A stretch of DNA of 23,239 bases, from IMG/VR virus record IMGVR_UViG_3300042691_040085, positions 1-23,239 of that record, one strand, 5' to 3'. The notes beneath the pieces are model-generated. The model had not been told where the DNA came from. It did not search any database and saw nothing but the letters and a program-made list of their open reading frames with translations. Shown one piece after another: positions 9,036 to 15,645 of this stretch. A program made the position numbers and the translations under genes. The stretch's first letter is position 1, and every line of letters starts with the position of its first letter. Source of the stretch: a virus.

Positions 9036-9084
9036 TGAAAATATATTACAGAATAATTTTCGGCCGGATTAAGGAGGAAATAAC

Positions 9085-9255
9085 ATGGCAAAAATAGAAA
9101 CAAAAAAAATAACACTGACTTTTAATAAGTTAATAAAAAATGGAGAAAAAGTAGAATTTCAATTACCGAAAGAAATGAAATCTACTTTAGAAGCAGTAGC
9201 ACAAGAAATGTGTGATCCTTCTGTTATTGTTGAAATAGAGGAAACAAATGAGTGA
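9085..9255 (+). CDS. Small hypothetical protein, 56 residues
   Basis: A short gene with an excellent ribosome binding site (AAGGAGGA, 9071-9078) 6 bases before ATG 9085. It reads M-A-K-I-E-T-K-K through to ...E-E-T-N-E and overlaps the glutaredoxin start by 8 bases. The protein is charged, with a basic amphipathic beta/alpha N-half and a 'LEAVAQEMCDPSVIVEIEE' C-half with one Cys. The overlap and strong initiation site support real translation. I recognise no family; a small regulator or accessory factor is possible but unsupported. Confidence 0.7.
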   Translation: MAKIETKKITLTFNKLIKNGEKVEFQLPKEMKSTLEAVAQEMCDPSVIVEIEETNE

Positions 9256-9487
9256 AGTTATTGTATGGAGCAAATACTATTGTCCTTATTGCGATCAAGC
9301 TAAGGCATTATTAAAACAAAAAGGTATTACTTTTGAAGAACGCAAAATCGGTGACGGCTGGTCTAAAGAAGAATTATTAGAAAGTGTACCGACTGCACGT
9401 ACAGTTCCGCAAATCGTTATCGATGGAAAAAATATTGGTGGATTTGCAGAATTAAAAGAATACTTAGGAGTTAATGATGTCTACTAA
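9248..9487 (+). CDS. grx: Glutaredoxin
   Basis: 79 residues, a complete small glutaredoxin. The dithiol active site is C12-P-Y-C15 in 'YYCPYCDQAK', the cis-proline motif is 'TVPQIVIDG', and the glutathione-binding 'GG' follows in 'NIGGFAELKEYL'. It should pass electrons from glutathione to ribonucleotide reductase, which fits its place downstream of nrdA and nrdB. It overlaps both neighbours (8 bases with the 56-residue gene, 11 with the next gene), an arrangement typical of a phage operon. T4 encodes a comparable glutaredoxin (NrdC). Confidence 0.95.
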   Translation: MSEVIVWSKYYCPYCDQAKALLKQKGITFEERKIGDGWSKEELLESVPTARTVPQIVIDGKNIGGFAELKEYLGVNDVY

Positions 9488-9875
9488 AGATTATAATTAT
9501 GAAGATACTATAACTATTAGTTGCAGTGATACATTAGATTTAGACACTATGGTAAACTCGCTTAATGTTAATTCGAGTGTATTAAATTCTGGACTTACAT
9601 ACCCAAACTATACATTTACAACAAACGGTACAACAGGATATAGTCAACCTTGGGTAACAACAACTGGTGTACCAAACACATTAGATGTTAAAGGTGATGC
9701 TAATTTTGAAGGTGATATAAAATTCAAAGGTCGTAGTTTACAAGAATTATTTTCTAAAATCGAAGATCGTTTAGCTATATTACAGCCGGATCCAAAAAAA
9801 TTAGAAAAATACGAAGCTTTACGCAAAGCATATGACCATTATAAGATAATGGAAAAATTAATAAACGAGGATTAA
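9477..9875 (+). CDS. Small virion-type protein with coiled-coil tail
   Basis: 132 residues from ATG 9477. Another ATG lies immediately upstream at 9474, but AGGAG (9466-9470) is spaced 3 bases from that one and 6 from 9477, so I prefer 9477. The N-terminal half is Thr/Asn/Ser-rich with 'NYTFTTNGTTGYSQPWVT', then a fibre-like motif 'LDVKGDANFEGDIKFKGRSL', then a charged helix (about residues 88-130) likely to form a coiled coil. The 'DANFEGDIKFKGRSLQELF' block resembles fibre tips and small structural proteins of T4-like aquatic phages. It overlaps grx and abuts ahcY with no gap. Exact role unknown. Confidence 0.75.
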   Translation: MSTKDYNYEDTITISCSDTLDLDTMVNSLNVNSSVLNSGLTYPNYTFTTNGTTGYSQPWVTTTGVPNTLDVKGDANFEGDIKFKGRSLQELFSKIEDRLAILQPDPKKLEKYEALRKAYDHYKIMEKLINED

Positions 9876-11162
9876 ATGGATTATAAAGTAAAAGACATCA
9901 GTTTAGCTAGTTGGGGACATAAAGAAATATCAATTGCTGAATCGGAAATGCCGGGATTAATGGCAATATTAAATGAATACCAAGATCAACAACCTTTGAA
10001 AGGTGCTTGCATTGCTGGTAGTTTACATATGACTATACAGACTGCTGTATTGATTAAAGTATTAGTGAAACTTGGAGCCAGTGTCCGCTGGTCTAGTTGT
10101 AACATTTTTTCTACACAAGACCATGCAGCCGCAGCAATAGCCGATCTCGGAATTCCTGTATTTGCGTGGAAAGGTGAAACAGAAGAAGAATATTGGTGGT
10201 GCATTGAACAAACTGTAAAAGGGCCCGATGGTTGGAAACCTAATATGTTACTAGATGATGGACACGATCTAACATGGTATGTGCATGAAAAACATCCAGA
10301 ATTACTAAATGATATAGTAGGAGTTAGTGAAGAAACAACTACAGGGATACATAGAATTAAAGAAGGTATTGAATCGGGCACATTTAAATTACGTGCTATA
10401 AACGTTAATGATTCTGTAACTAAATCTAAATTTGATAATCTATATGGATGTAGAGAAAGTTTAGTTGATGGAATTAAACGTGCTACTGATGTAATGATTG
10501 CTGGTAAAGTAGCAGTAGTAGCTGGTTACGGTGATGTTGGAAAAGGCTCTGCACAAGCATTAAAGGCATTGTCTGCACAAGTTTGGGTTACTGAAGTTGA
10601 CCCCATTAATGCACTACAAGCAGCAATGGAGGGATATAAAATTGTTACAATGGATTATGCCGCCGATAAAGCAGATATATTTGTAACAGCAACAGGTAAT
10701 GTAAATGTAATTACTCGCGAGCATATGAATAAAATGAGGGATCAAAGTATAGTCTGTAATATAGGACACTTTGATAACGAAATTGATGTAGCAGGATTAT
10801 CGGATCTTACATGGGAAGAAATTAAACCACAAGTAGATCACATTATATTTCCTGACGGTAAAAGAATTATACTGTTAGCAAAAGGACGTTTAGTGAATTT
10901 AGGTTGTGCGACTGGCCATCCTAGTTTTGTTATGAGTAATAGTTTTACTAATCAAGTATTGGCACAAATTGAATTATGGAGTAATCCTTCAAAATATGAA
11001 ATTGGACAATTGTATACATTGCCTAAGCATCTTGATGAAAAAGTTGCACGTTTGCATTTAGATAAAATAGGTGCTATGCTAACTACACTAACTTCTGAAC
11101 AAGCAACTTATATTGGAGTCGACATTAACGGTCCTTATAAATCAGAAGCCTATAGATATTAA
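9876..11162 (+). CDS. ahcY: Adenosylhomocysteinase (S-adenosyl-L-homocysteine hydrolase)
   Basis: 428 residues, complete. It reversibly splits S-adenosylhomocysteine into homocysteine and adenosine using bound NAD+. Visible signatures: '[13 protein letters not shown]' with the catalytic His, '[13 protein letters not shown]', '[10 protein letters not shown]', '[13 protein letters not shown]' with the Lys/Asp pair, the NAD-binding 'GYGDVGKG' at 217-224, 'GHFDNEIDV', and a C-terminus ending K-S-E-A-Y-R-Y, close to the family's K...YRY. It lacks the roughly 40-residue insertion of many bacterial enzymes. Start: GAGG in the upstream gene end, ATG directly after that gene's stop. It would relieve product inhibition of the several methyltransferases encoded nearby. 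Confidence 0.97.
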   Translation: MDYKVKDISLASWGHKEISIAESEMPGLMAILNEYQDQQPLKGACIAGSLHMTIQTAVLIKVLVKLGASVRWSSCNIFSTQDHAAAAIADLGIPVFAWKGETEEEYWWCIEQTVKGPDGWKPNMLLDDGHDLTWYVHEKHPELLNDIVGVSEETTTGIHRIKEGIESGTFKLRAINVNDSVTKSKFDNLYGCRESLVDGIKRATDVMIAGKVAVVAGYGDVGKGSAQALKALSAQVWVTEVDPINALQAAMEGYKIVTMDYAADKADIFVTATGNVNVITREHMNKMRDQSIVCNIGHFDNEIDVAGLSDLTWEEIKPQVDHIIFPDGKRIILLAKGRLVNLGCATGHPSFVMSNSFTNQVLAQIELWSNPSKYEIGQLYTLPKHLDEKVARLHLDKIGAMLTTLTSEQATYIGVDINGPYKSEAYRY

Positions 11163-11175
11163 AAGAAAGAAAGTT

Positions 11176-11463
11176 ATGTTAATTAATAAAGGATTTAGTT
11201 CAGGTGATGTTGTAAGTCTTAAACTTATCAATGGAGACGAACTTATTGCACGATTTGAATCAGAAACACTGGACGAAATTACTGTTGTGAAACCATTGGC
11301 TATAACAATCGGTGCACAGGGTCTTGGAATGATGCCTTGGATGTTTTTAGCAGATAAAGATAATATTACTCTTAAGAAAAATCATATTTTTGTAATAGCT
11401 ATAAGCAAAAAAGATGCATCTGATCAATATGTTCAAGGAACTACAGGTATAGCATTACGTTAA
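11176..11463 (+). CDS. Small Sm/SH3-like beta-barrel protein
   Basis: 95 residues from ATG 11176, chosen because AAAGAAAG precedes it and the longer reading begins inside ahcY. The N-terminal half, 'SGDVVSLKLINGDELIARFESETLDEITVVKPL', looks like the strand pattern of an Sm/LSm or SH3-type barrel, in which a 'xxLxNGxExxGxF' strand pair is typical. 'GMMPWMFLADKDNITLKKNHIFVI' may form the closing strands. RNA binding is possible if it is LSm-like, but residues of the Hfq RNA site cannot be assigned. Small proteins of this type are frequent in T4-like aquatic phages. Confidence 0.75.
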   Translation: MLINKGFSSGDVVSLKLINGDELIARFESETLDEITVVKPLAITIGAQGLGMMPWMFLADKDNITLKKNHIFVIAISKKDASDQYVQGTTGIALR

Positions 11464-11484
11464 ATATACTAAAGGAATTAATAT

Positions 11485-12360
11485 ATGCCGTATGTTCAGG
11501 GTGCAGCAGTCCACGGTGTTATACATGTCAGTGATGTATATCATAGCGAAAATGTTTTTATAAATTTTGTTCCAGCAGCATTATGGTTAGATGCTCAAGG
11601 ACCAGAAGCTGCTATAGCTAATGCACTGGCTAGTCCATCATTTGCAACTGACTCGGCAACTATTTCTTATGACGGATCTGAAAATCCTACAGCAGTTGAC
11701 TTAGAACAACAAAGATTGTTAAGAGACGGCGTTATCACACAAGAAGAATTAGATGCAGGAAAAAATGCAACAGCTACTTCTTCTGATTTAACTTTAGCAA
11801 AAGGCGGTAGAGGTGATGTAGAAGGAACTGTATCTGTATCCGATACAGTTGACGATACATTACTTTATGACAGCCCTTTGACTAAGATTAAGTATTATGT
11901 TAAAACTGTGACAAAACAACCTAATGTAATATTTCCCTACGATGTTGCTACGGTGGCTCCGAAAAATGGAGTAACAGTTCAGAGTGTGTGTAATAATCTC
12001 AGATTCTTAATCATAAATTGTTATGATCCTATAAAAAAACAATTTCCTGATGCTTTTATGACAAATTCGTTCCGTGCAAAAAGCACCAATGCAACAAGCC
12101 AACATCCGTTAGGTATGGCATGTGATATACAATATTCAAAAGCATCTAAAGCAGAATATTTTACTAGAGCTCAATGGATCAGAGAAAACACTGTTTTTGA
12201 TCAATTTATATTAGAATATAAAACAACTGGTAGTAAAAAACCATGGCATCATATCAGTTTCAATAGCACAGGTAATAGAGGGCAAGTGCTAACTTTTTTA
12301 AATGATAAAAATTTTAAAGGACCCGGAGTTCAGGGTTTATATAATCTAACAAGCGTGTGA
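11485..12360 (+). CDS. Peptidase M15-type cell-wall hydrolase, probably virion-associated
   Basis: 291 residues. The C-terminal half (about 150-275) carries the M15 D,D-/L,D-peptidase signature: H207 and D214 in 'SQHPLGMACD', a catalytic-type E244 in 'FILEY', and the 'KPWHH' motif with H255/H256 as third zinc ligand. The N-terminal domain starts 'MPYVQGAAVHGVIHVSDVYHSENVFINFVPAALW', resembling PAAR/baseplate-tip style sequences with the name-like pattern of repeated Val-Asn-Val strands, then a low-complexity linker (about 60-120). The two-domain build suggests a tail-borne hydrolase that cuts peptidoglycan peptides during entry, but a lysis endolysin is possible. Ribosome binding site AAAGGAA. 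Confidence 0.82.
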   Translation: MPYVQGAAVHGVIHVSDVYHSENVFINFVPAALWLDAQGPEAAIANALASPSFATDSATISYDGSENPTAVDLEQQRLLRDGVITQEELDAGKNATATSSDLTLAKGGRGDVEGTVSVSDTVDDTLLYDSPLTKIKYYVKTVTKQPNVIFPYDVATVAPKNGVTVQSVCNNLRFLIINCYDPIKKQFPDAFMTNSFRAKSTNATSQHPLGMACDIQYSKASKAEYFTRAQWIRENTVFDQFILEYKTTGSKKPWHHISFNSTGNRGQVLTFLNDKNFKGPGVQGLYNLTSV

Positions 12361-12366
12361 ATAATA

Positions 12367-13200
12367 ATGATTTCGATTCCTATTGCAGTATATAACGACC
12401 ATTTTAAATGGCAATTAGATCTTTTTTGGTTCCAACACAAAAAAGTATATGGTGATTTAGCAGCATCTAAAGCATTTGCTGCAATAGCAAAAAGAAATCG
12501 AAGTTACGAAATAAAACAAGAAAATTTTAATTGGAATTTAGATATACCCCATGCAATGGTTGATTCTTTTTTTGATTATCTAAACATACCAACTTCTTCA
12601 AATGAAGACGTGTCTTTACCGCTTAATATACAAACCAATCTTGCACAGATTATAGAAAATTTTAATGACGAACTTGTAATAGAAGTATTAGATTGTGATA
12701 TGTTTCATATGGATAGATATCCAGAATATCGTATTCGTGATGACGAATTAATTGTAAGTGATATTTACGAATCGTGGCATCTTGAAAGCCTTTCAAAACA
12801 TCGTGATATAATTAGTATGTATTTTGAAAATGGTGGAAGATTTTATAATGGCGGATTTGTTCCTATAATAGGAAAAGTTCGAACTTTTAAAAAAATTCTC
12901 CCCGAATGGATCGCTGTTCATCAAGATATATTAGCTAGACCTTATGATAGTTTAATCCATTGGTGGGGAGGAATGTATGGATTGCAAGCTGCTTGTGAAA
13001 AAAATAAAGTTCGTATGATAGCAGAAAATTGTTGCTATATTCCGGGAATTAACTCTTTGTCACACGAACACTATATTGGGCATTACTCAGTAGATCGACG
13101 TTTTAACAAAAGAACTTGGCCTAATATAAATATTTCTAATTTTGAAAATAATGTATTTTACAATCGAATTCAAGAATGGTTGAGTGTGTATAAGCCTTAA
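12367..13200 (+). CDS. Glycosyltransferase-like protein (GT-A type, tentative)
   Basis: 277 residues. The segment 'VIEVLDCDMFHMDRYPEY' (about residues 104-121) carries a D-x-D after hydrophobic strands, as in GT-A glycosyltransferases, and 'SLIHWWGGMYGLQAAC' resembles the acceptor-side helix in such enzymes. No signal peptide or membrane segment. It begins 6 bases after the M15 peptidase stop without a clear ribosome binding site, suggesting coupling. Substrate unknown; DNA-base, virion or host-glycan modification are all open. The family assignment is by pattern and moderate. Confidence 0.62.
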   Translation: MISIPIAVYNDHFKWQLDLFWFQHKKVYGDLAASKAFAAIAKRNRSYEIKQENFNWNLDIPHAMVDSFFDYLNIPTSSNEDVSLPLNIQTNLAQIIENFNDELVIEVLDCDMFHMDRYPEYRIRDDELIVSDIYESWHLESLSKHRDIISMYFENGGRFYNGGFVPIIGKVRTFKKILPEWIAVHQDILARPYDSLIHWWGGMYGLQAACEKNKVRMIAENCCYIPGINSLSHEHYIGHYSVDRRFNKRTWPNINISNFENNVFYNRIQEWLSVYKP

Positions 13201-13230
13201 ATTAACTGATATATAATTTTTACTATAAAT

Positions 13231-13259
13231 TTGACAAATAGATACAAATCTGCTATAAT
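13231..13259 (+). promoter_or_regulatory. Consensus sigma70-type promoter, TTGACA-17-TATAAT
   Basis: TTGACA at 13231-13236 and TATAAT at 13254-13259 with the optimal 17-base spacer, a full consensus promoter. The ATG of the DNA methyltransferase follows after only 6 bases, so transcription should start on or next to the start codon and give a leaderless message. Very strong early transcription is expected. Confidence 0.85.
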
Positions 13260-13265
13260 TTCTTA

Positions 13266-14207
13266 ATGAAGAAAAACATCATTCATTTACAAGATTGTGT
13301 CGAAGGCATGCAAAATCTTCCGGCAAAATCGATCGATATTATTACTACTTCCCCTCCCTATAATTTAGGGATCGAATATGGAACATATAAAGATAATAAA
13401 CCGAGACAAGAATATTTAACTTGGCTTGATTCTGTTTTTGCTGCTGCAAAATATTGTTTAAAAGATGACGGACATTTTTGGTTAAATGTAGGATATAGTA
13501 ATATTGATCCTTGGGTAGGTATGGATGTGGCCCAAGTAGCTAGAAATCATTTTGTATTACAAAATAATTTTAATTGGGTTAAAAGTATTACTATAGATGA
13601 TGTAACCACAGGCCATTTTAAGCCGATTAATAGTAATCGATTTGCAAATCCAACTTGGGAGCATTTGTTTCATTTTACAAAAACAGGAAATATTCCTTGT
13701 GATAAATTATCAATCGGTGTTCCCTATATGTGGGACTGCAATATTGATAATAGCGGACGGATTAAAGGTAGATTAGCTAAAAAGTATGGGTTTGCAAATA
13801 TTAAAGACTTTCAAAAAAATGCTAATCAAGAAATTAAAGACGAATTAGAAAAAGAATTTGCAAATCGAATTAAAAACTCTAAACCAAAAGCTGATCGTAG
13901 ATGTAGAGGAAATTCTTGGTTTGTTCCTTATGATACTATTGCTAACAGAGAAAAACATAGAGGAAGCCATCCTGCAACTTTTCCAGTTGCATTAATTGAA
14001 AATTGTATTAAATTTAGTGGACTTACTTCTGGTATTTTAGTTGATCCTTTTATGGGATCCGGAACTAGTGCTATAGCTGCTATCCGGCAAGGATTAAATT
14101 ATGTAGGATTTGACATTGATTCAAATTATATGCAATTTGCAGTCGACCGTATTAAAAGCGAAAATATTAATGATTTATTTGAAATAACGGATCATAAGTG
14201 TAAATAA
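13266..14207 (+). CDS. DNA methyltransferase, beta class (N6-adenine or N4-cytosine)
   Basis: 313 residues, N6_N4_Mtase family. Catalytic motif IV is 'TSPPYN' (S29-P-P-Y32) near the N-terminus, and the SAM-binding motif I 'DPFMGSGT' (260-267) is near the C-terminus. This IV-before-I order defines the beta class. The target-recognition part lies between (about 110-230). No restriction partner is nearby, so it is best read as an orphan phage methyltransferase protecting phage DNA from host restriction or altering regulation. SPPY occurs in both N4C and N6A enzymes, so the base is undetermined. The message appears leaderless: the -10 box ends 6 bases before ATG and no Shine-Dalgarno is present. 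Confidence 0.92.
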   Translation: MKKNIIHLQDCVEGMQNLPAKSIDIITTSPPYNLGIEYGTYKDNKPRQEYLTWLDSVFAAAKYCLKDDGHFWLNVGYSNIDPWVGMDVAQVARNHFVLQNNFNWVKSITIDDVTTGHFKPINSNRFANPTWEHLFHFTKTGNIPCDKLSIGVPYMWDCNIDNSGRIKGRLAKKYGFANIKDFQKNANQEIKDELEKEFANRIKNSKPKADRRCRGNSWFVPYDTIANREKHRGSHPATFPVALIENCIKFSGLTSGILVDPFMGSGTSAIAAIRQGLNYVGFDIDSNYMQFAVDRIKSENINDLFEITDHKCK

Positions 14208-14217
14208 TTATACTTTC

Positions 14218-14302
14218 GCAGGGGCAGGTTCACATAGTGAATATGCGGTAGGTCAAATTCCTACAGGCTTGGCAGAGGCCCTACACGCCCTGGGAAGTCT
14301 GC
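14218..14302 (+). ncRNA. Candidate structured RNA / 5' leader element
   Basis: About 85 GC-richer bases between the DNA methyltransferase and the next gene, in otherwise very AT-rich DNA. It can fold as a closed multibranch: an outer helix CAGGG (14219-14223) with CCCTG (14288-14292); hairpin GTTCAC-ATA-GTGAAT (14228-14242); hairpin GTAGG-TCAAATT-CCTAC (14248-14264, 5 pairs, 7-base loop); and a weaker third hairpin around 14266-14280. No protein frame explains it. It ends 15 bases before an ATG that lacks a ribosome binding site, so a cis-regulatory leader is possible. It does not match a complete tRNA, nor any riboswitch whose consensus I can recall. Confidence 0.5.
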
Positions 14303-14317
14303 TATTAATTAATTCCT

Positions 14318-14920
14318 ATGTTTTATAATCCTTTATATCCTGGATGGTATTTTAGTTATGTAAATATTCCTAACTTTGAAGATATTAGATTAGAATTAGT
14401 AAACTTAATATCAACTGGTATTAGATCATATCAAACTAATTCTCAATACTATAATGTATTAAAAAAAGATATTAACAATTGTCCAAAATTTTTTGAATAT
14501 TTAAATGATACAAAATTAATTAACAAATTTAATAGAATTTTATTTTCAACAAATATTCCTAGACAACCAGTTGCTCACGTTGATGGGTATAATGAAAAAA
14601 CAAAAAATCATTTTTCTTTAAACTTACCGTTAATTGATTGTGAAAATTCATATACTGTTTTTTATGAATTTAACGGCAAACATCTTTATTTTAATCCTGA
14701 AACTTATGATTATTATGCGTGGATGTCATTTGATAAAGTTAAAGAAATTTCAAAAGTAGAATGTAATAAACCAGTTTTAGTTAATACAACTATACTTCAT
14801 TGCGGATCAACTGATAAATCATCAAGAACTATAGCTGGTATAAGATTTAAAGAACCATTGTCAATGGAAGATATGAAACAACTTGGTATTAAAAATCCAT
14901 TGATGCAAGAAGACAATTGA
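14318..14920 (+). CDS. 2OG-Fe(II) oxygenase-like / aspartyl-hydroxylase-like protein
   Basis: 200 residues. The likely iron ligands are H87-V-D89 in 'VAHVDGY' and H161 in 'TTILHCG', with R170 in 'SSRTIAGIRF' as the 2-oxoglutarate-binding Arg. 'HFSLNLPLIDCENSYTVFYEFNG' fits the beta strands between them. The layout resembles small phage oxygenases of the aspartyl/asparaginyl hydroxylase type and differs from the P4H-like protein at 6673. No Shine-Dalgarno precedes the ATG; the structured element at 14218-14302 lies directly upstream. Substrate unknown. Confidence 0.72.
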   Translation: MFYNPLYPGWYFSYVNIPNFEDIRLELVNLISTGIRSYQTNSQYYNVLKKDINNCPKFFEYLNDTKLINKFNRILFSTNIPRQPVAHVDGYNEKTKNHFSLNLPLIDCENSYTVFYEFNGKHLYFNPETYDYYAWMSFDKVKEISKVECNKPVLVNTTILHCGSTDKSSRTIAGIRFKEPLSMEDMKQLGIKNPLMQEDN

Positions 14921-14942
14921 TACTAAAAATAAATAATTTAGA

Positions 14943-14971
14943 TTGACAACCAATTAAATTTTATATATAAT
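14943..14971 (+). promoter_or_regulatory. Consensus sigma70-type promoter, TTGACA-17-TATAAT
   Basis: TTGACA at 14943-14948 and TATAAT at 14966-14971, 17-base spacer. No protein gene on this strand lies within reach. The next recognisable element is the degenerate tmRNA acceptor piece at 15051-15112, so this may be a relict promoter of an earlier tmRNA gene copy or feed a short RNA running under the HNH gene as antisense. Confidence 0.65.
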
Positions 14972-15050
14972 TATGATTGAAGCTTGTTTAATATTTTTAT
15001 TCATAGCAGCCTTAGTTTGGTTGGATGACTACTATAATAAACAATGATTA

Positions 15051-15112
15051 TTGCTGTATGAAGCAAAGAGAAACGTGTTCCGGACGGCGGTTCGACTAAG
15101 CCTGTTTTACCA
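15051..15112 (+). pseudogene. Degenerate copy of the tmRNA acceptor piece
   Basis: This stretch copies the landmarks of the intact acceptor piece at 15646-15721 in the same order: TTGCTGTA (P2 strand, identical 8 bases), a GAAGCAA block, GACGGCGGTTCGACT (intact copy GACGCGGGTTCGACT, 13 of 15), and CTGTTTTACCA (intact CTGGTCCACCA). The T-stem is broken (GGCGG against AAGCC) and three of the acceptor bases are changed to T, so it cannot form a good T-arm or pair properly with the 5' acceptor strand at 15792. The HNH gene's stop codon lies inside it. Read as a decayed duplicate left by a recombination event. Confidence 0.65.
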
Positions 15113-15575
15113 TGAAACCACCATGTGTCTTATTGCCTCGCAATGACGCATTGGCAAAAGCATTAGCATTGTATCCGCGATCCATACACCATTGACGCAA
15201 TCCTTCTACTCGCTCAACGGTTCCGTCTGGGTGAGTAACATCATACACTTTTCCATTCCAAGTTTTTCCTGGATTTTTTGTTCTCCATTCTTTCATTCTG
15301 ACACTTTGTTTTTGCTTTTCAATAGAATTTTGCCAGCGAAGATTACTTTTGGCAGCACCTTTCTTTCCACCTTCAATAATGGCTTGTTTGGCAGCATCAA
15401 AATTGGCATCAAGTTGAGCAAGACCTTGCCAAGCAACATAATCTTGCCAATGACCATGTTGCTCATACAACAAACGATGTGCTTCGGCGTGTTCTCCAGG
15501 TGTTAGTTCAATAAGATTACTTGGATCGTCCGAGCCGCCCATGTGTTTTGGTATGATATGATGTTTGTGTTTCAT
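15096..15575 (-). CDS. HNH homing-type endonuclease
   Basis: 159 residues on the minus strand, the only clear gene in that orientation. The HNH motif is at the N-terminus: H5-H6-I-I-P, 'GGSDDPSNLIELT' with N20, then E28-H29 and H33. After a basic linker, residues about 105-157 ('GKVYDVTHPDGTVERVEGLRQW') look like the small DNA-binding repeat (NUMOD/IENR type) of phage free-standing homing endonucleases. The start at 15575 is chosen because the HNH motif begins right there; the frame continues upstream to 15863 only through tmRNA sequence. No Shine-Dalgarno precedes it. It lies between a decayed and an intact tmRNA acceptor piece, so the tmRNA gene is a plausible homing target. Confidence 0.88.
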   Translation of the reverse strand: MKHKHHIIPKHMGGSDDPSNLIELTPGEHAEAHRLLYEQHGHWQDYVAWQGLAQLDANFDAAKQAIIEGGKKGAAKSNLRWQNSIEKQKQSVRMKEWRTKNPGKTWNGKVYDVTHPDGTVERVEGLRQWCMDRGYNANAFANASLRGNKTHGGFMVKQA

Positions 15576-15586
15576 ACTATTATTTA

Positions 15587-15623
15587 GTCGAAACCACGTA
15601 AAACTCTTGACAATAGTTTCGAC
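15587..15623. repeat. 8-base inverted repeat over the tmRNA promoter
   Basis: GTCGAAAC at 15587-15594 and GTTTCGAC at 15616-15623, perfect inverted arms 21 bases apart. They bracket the -35 box of the tmRNA promoter and lie in the leader of the HNH gene on the other strand. It could be an operator, a nuclease recognition site, or a hairpin in the HNH message. Confidence 0.55.
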
Positions 15624-15635
15624 ATGCGTTAGAAT
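15607..15635 (+). promoter_or_regulatory. tmRNA promoter, TTGACA-17-TAGAAT
   Basis: TTGACA at 15607-15612 and TAGAAT at 15630-15635, 17-base spacer. The predicted start (about 15642) falls 4 bases before the first conserved tmRNA base, TTGCTGTA at 15646, so the tmRNA has its own host-type promoter. Confidence 0.8.
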
Positions 15636-15645
15636 AAATACTTGA

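Noticed and set aside
11113-11175. Longer reading of the Sm-like gene starting inside ahcY
   Set aside because: The extra residues are ahcY in another frame; the ATG at 11176 follows a purine-rich site outside the conserved gene.
14248-14268. Possible tRNA T-arm (GTAGG-loop-CCTAC)
   Set aside because: The loop is TCAAATT rather than TTCRANY, and no matching acceptor stem, D-arm or anticodon arm can be placed around it.
14973-15047. 24-codon frame M-I-E-A-C-L-I-F... resembling a tiny membrane protein
   Set aside because: Its ATG lies one base after the -10 box, so the promoter there could not transcribe the start codon, and there is no ribosome binding site. It may still be worth a check if homologues appear.
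15051-15112. A tRNA gene ending in ACCA
   Set aside because: The T-stem has two mismatches and no 7-bp acceptor stem can be formed with upstream sequence; homology to the tmRNA acceptor piece explains it better.
15192-15506. Plus-strand open frame of 104 codons
   Set aside because: It is the antisense shadow of the HNH gene, with no ribosome binding site and no recognisable protein pattern.
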